Of a stretch of DNA of 11,658 bases, positions 1-6,124 are shown piece after piece (the first letter of the stretch is position 1; each line of letters opens with the position of its first letter). Under the pieces are notes generated by a model. That model made no database searches and had not been told where the DNA came from. It saw only the letters and a list, made by a program, of their open reading frames with translations. Both the position numbers and the translations under genes were made by a program. Origin of the DNA: Gammaproteobacteria bacterium (lineage in GTDB: Bacteria > Pseudomonadota > Gammaproteobacteria > Eutrophobiales > Eutrophobiaceae); NCBI GenBank assembly GCA_004356415.1, contig SMWN01000053.1:1-11658 (forward strand), read 5' to 3'.

Positions 1-1
1 A

Positions 2-166
2 TTATTTAATTCAATGGTTTCATTCAGGGGGAAAAGGGACGGGCAGCCTCACCTTGGCCTGGGGCTTTATATTGCCAAGTTAATTGCAGAATTCCACTAT
101 GCAGAAATAACAGCACATAATCTTCAGCAAAACGAAGGTGTTATTTTCAAGATCAGATTTAAATAA
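2..166 (+). CDS. Sensor histidine kinase, C-terminal end (partial)
   Basis: The first bases read in one open frame for 54 codons to a TAA at 164-166; the gene begins outside the window. The peptide contains HLGLGLYIAKLIAEF, the G2 ATP-lid box of a HATPase_c domain, preceded by LFNSMVSFRGKRDGQPH. This is the last part of the kinase ATP-binding domain, which phosphorylates a partner response regulator. The SMVS stretch just before the G box resembles, from memory, the kinase of the proteobacterial dedicated sortase system (PdsS), but the fragment is too short to settle this. The frame ends normally about 60 residues after the SMVS motif, as expected for a complete HATPase domain. The next gene converges on it with only 14 bp between the stops. 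The kinase call is firm; the subfamily is inference. Confidence 0.8.
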   Translation, partial: LFNSMVSFRGKRDGQPHLGLGLYIAKLIAEFHYAEITAHNLQQNEGVIFKIRFK

Positions 167-180
167 CCTGGTTTCAATGA

Positions 181-822
181 TCAATCCCAGAGGCGAATGG
201 CCTGCTTACCAGGTTCATTGACTGGTCGCGCAAGCAGCCCAGTTTGACTTAAGGTAATTTTGAAACGGGCTTTGTCACTCATGGGAAGGTAAGTCGCGGA
301 CCCATAATAGGCATCAATCCATGGTAGCCACGATGGGTAGCTCTTTGTGATTGACCAGACATCCAGCCCCTTGTTTTCTGCCAATGAGTATACGGTACGA
401 TTTCCTGTTCTCTCCTCTTCTATATCATGGTAGCGGCCAGAAATACGTTCAAGACGGTAAAGTGAGTCCAGTCCTGCAAGATTCATCGGTATGTCCCATT
501 TAATGATTCGTGCGTCAAGCTGCCACTCTTCTCCCATTAATATGTATTCTGCTATCTGATTATCATCTTCAAAATATATTGTGGCTGAGTATTGTCGGGG
601 GGCAATTTGGTGGAAAACAATTTCAGCAACATCCTGCTCATGACTAAGTCGACGATAGGTATGTAGATTCATGGAGAGAGCAATCAGGACAATTGCTAAC
701 ACCAGTAGGCCTGAGCTGAGTGAGCTATAGACACCGGCTGATATGAGCTGCTTCTGTCTGAGCCTGTAAAAGGACAACACAAGTAACAATAGTCCTGATA
801 AGGCCATTAAAGCCGCAATCAT
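181..822 (-). CDS. Conserved two-TM membrane protein, 213 aa, often labelled 'multidrug transporter'
   Basis: I start this gene at the internal ATG at 822-820 rather than the longer frame start at 954. GGAAG lies about 5 bases before it, the translation then opens directly with a membrane segment, and a TATAAT box lies between the two possible starts. The 213-residue product has two hydrophobic segments (about 2-19 and 35-52) and then a soluble domain of about 160 residues rich in aromatic and charged residues (HQIAPRQYSATIYF, WQLDARIIKW, GLDSLYRLERISGRY, YGSATYLPM, TGLLARPVNE). From memory this pattern belongs to a gammaproteobacterial family annotated 'multidrug transporter' or 'cation/multidrug efflux pump'. 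The protein is far too small for a transporter and has no catalytic motif I know, so function is unknown. The soluble part probably faces the periplasm. Confidence 0.75.
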   Translation of the reverse strand: MIAALMALSGLLLLVLSFYRLRQKQLISAGVYSSLSSGLLVLAIVLIALSMNLHTYRRLSHEQDVAEIVFHQIAPRQYSATIYFEDDNQIAEYILMGEEWQLDARIIKWDIPMNLAGLDSLYRLERISGRYHDIEEERTGNRTVYSLAENKGLDVWSITKSYPSWLPWIDAYYGSATYLPMSDKARFKITLSQTGLLARPVNEPGKQAIRLWD

Positions 823-907
823 GTTCACTTCCAGTGGCAGCTTCAGGATAGTTTCAAGGGTGATTTCAGGGGTTATTTCTGGTATACCTCTTAGATATAA
901 GCACTTG

Positions 908-935
908 ATTATAGTATGCTTAACGACTGTTTCAG
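908..935 (-). promoter_or_regulatory. Candidate sigma-70 promoter for the small membrane protein gene
   Basis: On the minus strand a perfect TATAAT (913-908) follows CTGAAA (935-930, 4 of 6 matches to TTGACA) with a 16-bp spacer. Transcription would start near 901, leaving about 80 nt of leader before the ATG at 822. This supports that shorter start. The stretch 823-1010 between the two divergent genes also carries a TATAAT on the plus strand (939-944), but it has no convincing -35 box for the gene at 1011. Confidence 0.45.
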
Positions 936-1010
936 TTATATAATCCCAATGCAAATATTTCTCGGGGTCAAATATACGCTGTTATCTCATGATTAAAAGA
1001 ATTTAAGGAC

Positions 1011-3461
1011 ATGTCTGAAGTAAAAGAACAATTCGAAGAAATTATCAAACAACTCATTCCCATTAGTGATCTTTCTGCAAGTGCGCAAAATGATGTGATA
1101 GAGGCTGCGGAGATCCTTGAGTTTAAAAAGAAGAAGTTCGTTTTCAAGGAAGGCAAAGAAGATAGTTATTCTTATTATATTCTTGCCGGTGAGTTGGAGT
1201 TAATCGCTAATCATCATGTGCATAACACAATGGTCGGGGGCGCTGAAAATGCCAGGTTTGCACTCGCCCAATTACAACCCAGGCAATTCTCAGCCAAGGC
1301 AAAAACACCTGTCACTATTTTAAGACTGGACAGGGGCGCGCTGGACAGGTTGATGGTGCACGAAGGCAATAAACAAACAGAATCATTCGACACAACTGCT
1401 GAAATGGATGTCAGTCACATAGATGAAGAAGAATCCGGTGACTGGATGACACGAATGTTACAGTCAGAGCTATTTGCCAGGTTGCCGATGGCAAACATCC
1501 AGCAGCTATTTGCATTTCTGGAGCCTGTTGTGTTCGAAACAGGTGACACCGTGATTAAGCAAGGCGAACCGGGTGATAATTATTACATCATTCAGGAAGG
1601 TATCTGCGAAGTCACAAGGGTCCCTGGAGAGGGTAAAGATCCCATCAAATTGGCGGAACTGGTTGTGGGTGACAGTTTTGGTGAGGAGGCACTGCTCACA
1701 GATGCCACCAGAAATGCCACGATTACGATGCTGAGCGATGGTGTTTTGATGCAGTTAAACAAGGACAGTTTCGTTGATTTAATCAAAAAGCCATCTTTAA
1801 GTTCGGTCGACTTTGAACAAGCCAGGCAAATTGTTGAAGAAGGGGGTGAATGGATTGATGTGCGGTTTGCCAAAGAATATAAAGCTTCACACATAGAAAC
1901 GAGCACCAACATAGCACTCAATGTCATACGCGCTCAGATAGATAAATTTAATCCTGACACGCACTACGTGCTTTGTTGTGACACCGGTGGGCGAAGTTCG
2001 GCGGCAGCATTTTTACTGACACAAAAGGGATTTCATGTTTCCTATCTGGAGGGTGGTTTTGTGTCGAATCCTCAAGCTGCCCAAGCGAAAGGCGATGACG
2101 TTCCAAGTCAGCAAGAAAAATCAGGGCAAGCAGTACAAGACAAACCTGCTGAAGAAATTGTTGAGAGTGAAAAAGAGGTTGTTGAAGAAGTTGATTCTGC
2201 GGTAAAAGTCTCTGTATTAGAAACAGAATTGGCAAAAAATAAGATGGAACTTGAAGCGGCAGAGAAAAAACAAAAGGAGAAAAGTGAGCAGGCAAATAAG
2301 AAACAGAAGGAAGCTAATGAGGCAGAGAAAAAGAGTCTTGAACAGGAAAAGATTGAAATAGAGCAGCAGAAAAAACTGGCTGAAGAAGATCTTGACAGGA
2401 GTCGCGAGGAAGAAATAGTAAAGATTAAAAAGACCAAAAAAGATGCTGCGTCTCGGATGCAGGATGAAAAGGAAAATCTTGAAGAGATTTATTCGAAAAA
2501 TACTGAAGAAATGAAAAAGCTTCAGGAGATGAAGGCCAGAGCCGAAGCACAAATTAGAAAGGCACGAGAACAGCTTGAAAAACAGGCCAAAGAATCCAGG
2601 CGTGAACTGGATGAAGCGAGAAGTTTGAAGAGTAGTGCTGAAGAGGAGAAAAAGAAAATTGATAGGGAAGCAGAGCATGCGCGTGTAAAACATGCCGAAT
2701 TGGAAAAGAGTGTTAAGGCGAAGGCAAAGGCTTTATTGGAAAAAGTAAAGCGTAAACTTGCCGAAAAAGTAGCGCAGAACAACGAAGAACTAGCACAGGC
2801 AAAACGAGAGAAGGCAGTTGCTGAAGCCGGGCGTGTCGCTGCAAAAGAAGAAGCTGCAAAAATTATTGAGGAATACAAAGCACAATTTGCAGAGGAAAAA
2901 GCTGAACTCGAAGCTTTACTTAAGGCTGAAAGGGCGAAACTGGAAAAAGAAGCACAGCAGATCAGGGACAAATTAAACGAAGTCTATAAGGCCAAGGACG
3001 AGGCAGAAACTGCCAGTAAATTAGCAGAAAAGGAAGCAAAGAAATTAAAAGCAAAACAGGATAAGAAGATTAAAAAAGAAGGCAAGGAAGATAAAGTACT
3101 GAAAAAGGAAATGCAGCGTGCAGAAGAGAAACTGGAAGAAGCTAAGAGGGCACTGGATGATGCTCAGCACGAAGAAAAAATCACAGAGGCTGCAAAAGAA
3201 GAAATTGATGAGGACCTCTTGAGACAAAAAGAAGATGAGAAAAAATTAAATCAGCAAATGGAAGCAGAGCTTAACGAATGGAAAGAAGGAGAAATAGAGC
3301 GGCAAACACAGTTTGAAGGGAAAGAGTCACAAGCTGAACATATCAGGCGTATCAGGGAAAGTGCAGAGGCTGCAAGAGAAAAGACAAAGAAAGCTGCCGA
3401 AGATTTGTTCTCTGATATTGCTGATCAGATTAGCGATACCGATCATCACAAGCTGAGATGA
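1011..3461 (+). CDS. Cyclic nucleotide-binding (x2) / rhodanese / long coiled-coil protein
   Basis: The product is an 816-residue cytoplasmic protein with no signal peptide or membrane segment. Residues about 25-120 resemble a degenerate cNMP-binding fold (FVFKEGKEDSYSYYILAGEL) without a phosphate-binding cassette. Residues about 150-262 form a second, well preserved one: GDTVIKQGEPGDNYYIIQEG, then GDSFGEEALLTDATRNAT with FGE (223-225) and Arg234 in the place of the PRAAT arginine. Residues about 265-355 are a rhodanese domain with the loop CDTGGRSS (Cys323) and FHVSYLEGGF. From about 385 to 800 the chain is almost pure Glu/Lys/Ala/Gln heptad-like coiled coil. A stop lies in frame seven codons upstream with no start codon between, so the ATG at 1011 is the only reasonable start, although its AAGGA sits only one base before it. 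Inference: ligand-sensing and sulfur-transfer or sulfur-binding domains on a filament- or scaffold-forming tail. Family function is unknown, and cAMP, cGMP or another ligand cannot be told apart. Confidence 0.9.
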   Translation: MSEVKEQFEEIIKQLIPISDLSASAQNDVIEAAEILEFKKKKFVFKEGKEDSYSYYILAGELELIANHHVHNTMVGGAENARFALAQLQPRQFSAKAKTPVTILRLDRGALDRLMVHEGNKQTESFDTTAEMDVSHIDEEESGDWMTRMLQSELFARLPMANIQQLFAFLEPVVFETGDTVIKQGEPGDNYYIIQEGICEVTRVPGEGKDPIKLAELVVGDSFGEEALLTDATRNATITMLSDGVLMQLNKDSFVDLIKKPSLSSVDFEQARQIVEEGGEWIDVRFAKEYKASHIETSTNIALNVIRAQIDKFNPDTHYVLCCDTGGRSSAAAFLLTQKGFHVSYLEGGFVSNPQAAQAKGDDVPSQQEKSGQAVQDKPAEEIVESEKEVVEEVDSAVKVSVLETELAKNKMELEAAEKKQKEKSEQANKKQKEANEAEKKSLEQEKIEIEQQKKLAEEDLDRSREEEIVKIKKTKKDAASRMQDEKENLEEIYSKNTEEMKKLQEMKARAEAQIRKAREQLEKQAKESRRELDEARSLKSSAEEEKKKIDREAEHARVKHAELEKSVKAKAKALLEKVKRKLAEKVAQNNEELAQAKREKAVAEAGRVAAKEEAAKIIEEYKAQFAEEKAELEALLKAERAKLEKEAQQIRDKLNEVYKAKDEAETASKLAEKEAKKLKAKQDKKIKKEGKEDKVLKKEMQRAEEKLEEAKRALDDAQHEEKITEAAKEEIDEDLLRQKEDEKKLNQQMEAELNEWKEGEIERQTQFEGKESQAEHIRRIRESAEAAREKTKKAAEDLFSDIADQISDTDHHKLR

Positions 3462-3506
3462 TAACCCCAGTTTTATTTAATTAATTCATACTCAGGAGAA
3501 AGTTAC

Positions 3507-4029
3507 ATGAGTGATCGTATTGTCATGCGCGTGGGCGAAGCGTTGGTAGCAGGCGGGCCGTCAGGAAATGCGGCAGAACCGGAGTTATCATTGGAGAACT
3601 GGATGGGCCATTTGGTACAGCTTTTGCGAACCTGCTTGGTGATCAGGTCAAGGGTCATTCACGTGTATTGGCCATTTTGAATACTGATATTATGGTCAGG
3701 CCACTGACATTGATGGTCAGCAAAGTCACGGTCAAGGATGAGCGGTACACAAATATTCTGATGGGAACGGTACCGGATGCAGTAAGAAATGGTGATATCC
3801 CAAAAGAGAAGGCGAATGTTTAGGCATTATTGTTTCGGTTTGGTTGAATCCTTCTGTGATAAAAGATGATAATCTGGACCATAAAATTCTATTTGATATT
3901 CATCGTAAAGCAACTACCGCAGCGATCCATAAGGCGATGAATAATGAACCTGATATTGATTGGCTACTGGAAAACCAGGATGAGATTGTCCATAAATACT
4001 ATCAGATGGGTTTGGATGGAAAAATATAG
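3507..4029 (+). pseudogene. fae: Formaldehyde-activating enzyme (Fae) homologue, frameshifted
   Basis: Fae joins formaldehyde to tetrahydromethanopterin. The ATG at 3507 has a good ribosome site (AGGAG at 3494-3498). Frame one gives MSDRIVMRVGEALVAGGPSG...AEPEL up to about 3586. A one-base deletion near 3585-3587 then moves the reading to a second frame, IIGELDGPFGTAFANLLGDQ ... TLMVSKVTVKDERYTNILMG, to about 3818. A second one-base deletion (aat-g_t-tta, near 3818-3819) moves it to a third frame, LGIIVSVWLNPS ... HKYYQMGLDGKI, ending with TAG at 4027-4029. Between LMGTV and PDAVRNGDIP about eight residues are missing in frame compared with the Methylobacterium Fae sequence as I remember it. 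Read as written, translation stops after about 60 codons, so no full Fae is made. The rest is well preserved, so decay is recent or the two single-base losses are sequencing errors. The N-terminal region also lacks the His (His22) of the Methylobacterium active site. No other H4MPT-pathway gene is in the window. Confidence 0.88.
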
Positions 4030-4035
4030 TTTTAG

Positions 4036-4243
4036 GGCACCTCTATTAATTGTCTTTTTCCGCGATTGCGGCGTTAGTCCCGTGCTCACAAAAACGCCGG
4101 GAGCGTTTTTGGGCGGCGTTGCTGCTCGAAGAGCAAAAACCAAGGATGGTTTTTGTCCAATCCTCATGTATGTGTTATACACTGCGGTTCTGTACGCGGT
4201 GCTTCCTTGCACTCACGCAAAAATCCTAATTAATAGCGGCACC
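4036..4243. repeat. Putative MITE-like element with imperfect inverted ends
   Basis: The left end GGCACCTCTATTAATT (4036-4051) and the right end AATTAATAGCGGCACC (4228-4243) are inverted repeats matching at 13 of 16 positions. Inside are two strong hairpins: CAAAAACGC/GCGTTTTTG (4089-4097 and 4103-4111, loop 5) and CAAAAACC/GGTTTTTG (4134-4141 and 4148-4155, loop 6), plus a small GCTC/GAGC stem (4124-4134). TTTTAG before and TTTTGG after could be a worn target duplication, but this is weak. There is no transposase and no credible gene inside; an open frame crossing it (3944-4255) is out of frame with fae. Its size and structure fit a non-autonomous element mobilised by an IS elsewhere in the genome. 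The parent IS is not identifiable from here. Confidence 0.55.
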
Positions 4244-4254
4244 TTTTGGTTCTA

Positions 4255-4300
4255 AAAATAATCATGGCGGCCCGTTGTGGCATTAAATGATGTGCCGCCA
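4255..4300 (-). terminator. Candidate terminator after the PHP-domain gene
   Basis: On the minus strand TGGCGGC (4300-4294) pairs with GCCGCCA (4271-4265), followed by TGATTATTTTT down to 4255. The loop is long (22 nt) but partly self-complementary. It lies about 45 bp past the stop of the PHP gene, between that gene and the repeat element. The stem is short, so this is only moderately supported. Confidence 0.45.
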
Positions 4301-4345
4301 GGTTCTAGTTAAGTTTTGAGGTCAGTCTTCAGTCCAACATTCAGA

Positions 4346-5182
4346 TCAGACAGACCAGTGTTCCCAAACAGGTGTTATCGATTTTGGCATGGCAGCTAAT
4401 TGACCCATTTTGATCCAACTATCGTCAAATCCATGAAAGTCAGAACCTGCAGATCCTGCCAGCTCAAAACGTCTGGCGTATGAAGCCGCGGTTCTCATTT
4501 CATCAGCGGTTGAACTCCCGGTAACAACTTCAATGCCGTTTCCGCCGGATTCTTTAAAGGCAACAAGAAACCTTCTTAACCAGCTAGCGGTGATGTTATA
4601 GCGCATCGGATGAGCTAGTATTGCCGCCCCACCTGAATCTTTGATTAGTTTGATGCCGTCATCCATTTCGATCCATTTTGTTTTAACAAAACCGGGTTTG
4701 TTGTGGATCAAATACTTTTTGAATACTTCCCTGGTATCTTTAGCAAAACCCTGCTTGATAAGGACACGGGCAAAGTGACTACGTGTTATTGTGTGTACGC
4801 CTGCTATCTTTCTGGCCTCATGATAGGCATTTGAGACGCCACTTTCCCCCAGTCGTTTGCCAATCTTAATCGCACGTTCTTCCCTTAATTCCCTGGTTTT
4901 CTGTATTGATTTTTTTAACGTTTTGTTATCGGGATCAATGTCAAGGCCAACAATATGAAAGTCTTTATCCATCCATGATACCGAGAGCTCAATCCCGGGA
5001 AGCAGTTTTATGTTTTGCCTGTGTGCCTCATCTACAGCTTGGGCAATACCTGAGGTTGTATCGTGATCAGTCACCGCAAGCACGTCAATACCACAAGCCT
5101 TAGCCTGAATAACCAACTCTTCCGGCGAAAGTTGACCATCAGAAGCCGTTGTATGCGTGTGTAGATCATAAACGGGGCGCAT
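4346..5182 (-). CDS. rnm: PHP-domain 5'-3' exoribonuclease, RNase AM (YciV/TrpH) family
   Basis: The product is 278 residues, close to the roughly 290 usual for this family. In E. coli the enzyme is a 5'-to-3' exoribonuclease that trims rRNA precursors, notably 5S, and degrades short RNAs. All PHP metal-binding motifs are visible: DLHTHTTASDG (His8, His10, Asp15), VTDHDTTSG (Asp39, His40), PGIELS (Glu65), FHIVGL (His76), ILAHPMRY (His191) and GSDFHG (Asp248, His250). A helical insert (about 100-170) lies between the first and second motif groups, as in this family. The product should be cytoplasmic. The gene starts 9 bp after the yajQ stop with no clear ribosome site, so it is probably translated by coupling to yajQ. 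Other PHP phosphoesterases cannot be fully excluded, but the motif order, size and neighbour fit this family. Confidence 0.88.
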   Translation of the reverse strand: MRPVYDLHTHTTASDGQLSPEELVIQAKACGIDVLAVTDHDTTSGIAQAVDEAHRQNIKLLPGIELSVSWMDKDFHIVGLDIDPDNKTLKKSIQKTRELREERAIKIGKRLGESGVSNAYHEARKIAGVHTITRSHFARVLIKQGFAKDTREVFKKYLIHNKPGFVKTKWIEMDDGIKLIKDSGGAAILAHPMRYNITASWLRRFLVAFKESGGNGIEVVTGSSTADEMRTAASYARRFELAGSAGSDFHGFDDSWIKMGQLAAMPKSITPVWEHWSV

Positions 5183-5191
5183 GAAGTTATA

Positions 5192-5674
5192 TCAATCCCG
5201 GAAATTTGTGTACTGCAAGGGAAGCCCCAGGTTTGCGTCCTTGAGTATTGCCATAACCTCTTGTAAATCATCGCGTTTTTTCCCTGACACACGCACTTGA
5301 TCTGCCTGAATGGTGCTTTGGACTTTAAGTTTTGACTCCTTTATCAATTTTGTAATTTTTCTTGTAAGGTCCTTATCTAATCCCTGTCTGACTGTGATTA
5401 TTTGTCTTGCTTCATTATTTGATTCCTTGATGTCACCTTTTTCCAGACAGCCGGCATCAATCTTTCTCTTTGATAATTTGTTTTGAAATATATCGAAGAT
5501 TTGATGTATCTGAAATTCAGCAGGAGCGATCAAGGTTATTTCTGCATCCTTATGTTCAACACGTGAGTTACTACCTTTAAAATCAAAACGGGTAGATACT
5601 TCCCGATTGGTCTGATCAATGGCATTTGAGAGTTCATGCATATTGACTTTTGAGACAACATCAAATGATGGCAT
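5192..5674 (-). CDS. yajQ: YajQ family nucleotide/c-di-GMP-binding protein
   Basis: The 160-residue product is complete and of typical family length. It starts MPSFDVVSKVNMHELSNAID, continues with STRFDFKGS, and ends with VRVSGKKRDDLQEVMAILKD and GLPLQYTNFRD, all hallmark YajQ segments. The family has two small alpha/beta sandwich domains of ferredoxin type. Members in Xanthomonas and Pseudomonas bind cyclic di-GMP and act with a transcription factor, while E. coli YajQ was reported to bind nucleotides and tRNA. Which role applies here is not visible. The start is well supported by GGAG about six bases upstream of the ATG. The gene is first in a two-gene transcript with the RNase AM-type gene and has a good promoter upstream. 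Confidence 0.96.
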   Translation of the reverse strand: MPSFDVVSKVNMHELSNAIDQTNREVSTRFDFKGSNSRVEHKDAEITLIAPAEFQIHQIFDIFQNKLSKRKIDAGCLEKGDIKESNNEARQIITVRQGLDKDLTRKITKLIKESKLKVQSTIQADQVRVSGKKRDDLQEVMAILKDANLGLPLQYTNFRD

Positions 5675-5717
5675 AGTGGACTCCTCGAAGATAATTAATT
5701 AATTTAAGACATATTTA

Positions 5718-5763
5718 ATTATTTGAATCGACTAGTACTCCTTCAATATTACATTAAAGGAGT
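5718..5763 (-). promoter_or_regulatory. yajQ promoter with an inverted repeat over the -35 box
   Basis: On the minus strand TTGAAG (5746-5741) and AATAAT (5723-5718) are 17 bp apart, with 4/6 and 5/6 matches to the sigma-70 consensus. The start would fall near 5711, giving a leader of about 37 nt before the ATG at 5674. The inverted repeat ACTCCTT/AAGGAGT (5737-5743 and 5757-5763, 13-bp spacing) covers the -35 box. It has no T-run on either strand, so it is more like an operator than a terminator. It also sits just after the DUF3301 gene, where no proper terminator is seen. Confidence 0.5.
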
Positions 5764-5779
5764 CCCAGTATAACAATTA

Positions 5780-6124
5780 TTAATGTAAAACTTTTATCTG
5801 ATCATGGTGCATAATTATCTGTCCTTCGGGGTGGTCAAGCTGGATATGGTCGACACCCTGCCCCAGGAAGGTGATTGATCCTTCATATCGGTCATATCCT
5901 TGCAGACTGAATTCGAAGTGATAGCGGCGTAGTATTTTTATCTGTCGGGATCCGTCCCTAGCTAGTGTGAATTTATGCAGGGCTACTGTTTCGTCCAATA
6001 GTTGCAAATCCATATCTCGACAGACCGTCTTACATTTTTGCACGGCATATTCACGGAAACGTAAACTGTTTTGCCAGAACCAGACCAGTATTGCCAGTGC
6101 AAATAAGAATGTGAGTGCGTTCAT
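5780..6124 (-). CDS. DUF3301 family single-pass membrane protein
   Basis: The 114-residue protein has one N-terminal hydrophobic segment (about 3-17, ALTFLFALAILVWFW) followed by QNSLRFREYAVQKCKTVCRD, the typical opening of DUF3301 proteins, which are found mostly in gammaproteobacteria. The rest is a small soluble domain with RRYHFEFSLQGYDRYEGSI and a C-terminal HPEGQIIMHH stretch. No function is known for the family. Its start codon overlaps the apbE stop by four bases (ATGA), so it is translated together with apbE and is the last gene of that operon. The two cysteines (KCKTVC) in the juxtamembrane stretch are notable given the redox-related neighbours, but no role can be assigned. Confidence 0.85.
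   Translation of the reverse strand: MNALTFLFALAILVWFWQNSLRFREYAVQKCKTVCRDMDLQLLDETVALHKFTLARDGSRQIKILRRYHFEFSLQGYDRYEGSITFLGQGVDHIQLDHPEGQIIMHHDQIKVLH

Noticed and set aside
165..215. Inverted repeat AACCTGGT/ACCAGGTT at the convergent gene ends as a terminator
   Set aside because: The arms are 35 bp apart, the right arm lies in coding sequence, and neither strand shows a T-run.
181..822. Genuine multidrug efflux pump
   Set aside because: Only two membrane segments and 213 residues, with no transporter motif; the label is an inherited database name.
823..954. N-terminal extension of the small membrane protein to the ATG at 954
   Set aside because: The extra 44 residues have no family look, a TATAAT lies inside that stretch, and the ATG at 822 has a better ribosome site and begins directly with the membrane segment.
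1592..3227. Several long open frames on the minus strand opposite the coiled-coil gene
   Set aside because: They are Ser/Phe/Leu-rich mirror images of the Glu/Lys/Ala-rich repeat coding strand, overlap one another and show no known domain.
3580..3825. Programmed ribosomal frameshifting to make full-length Fae
   Set aside because: Two separate shifts would be needed, no slippery heptamer is seen at either place, and an in-frame deletion is also present; gene decay or sequence error is simpler.
3944..4255. 103-codon open frame on the plus strand crossing the end of fae into the repeat element
   Set aside because: It is out of frame with the clear Fae C-terminus, lacks a ribosome site, and its second half is hairpin sequence of the repeat.
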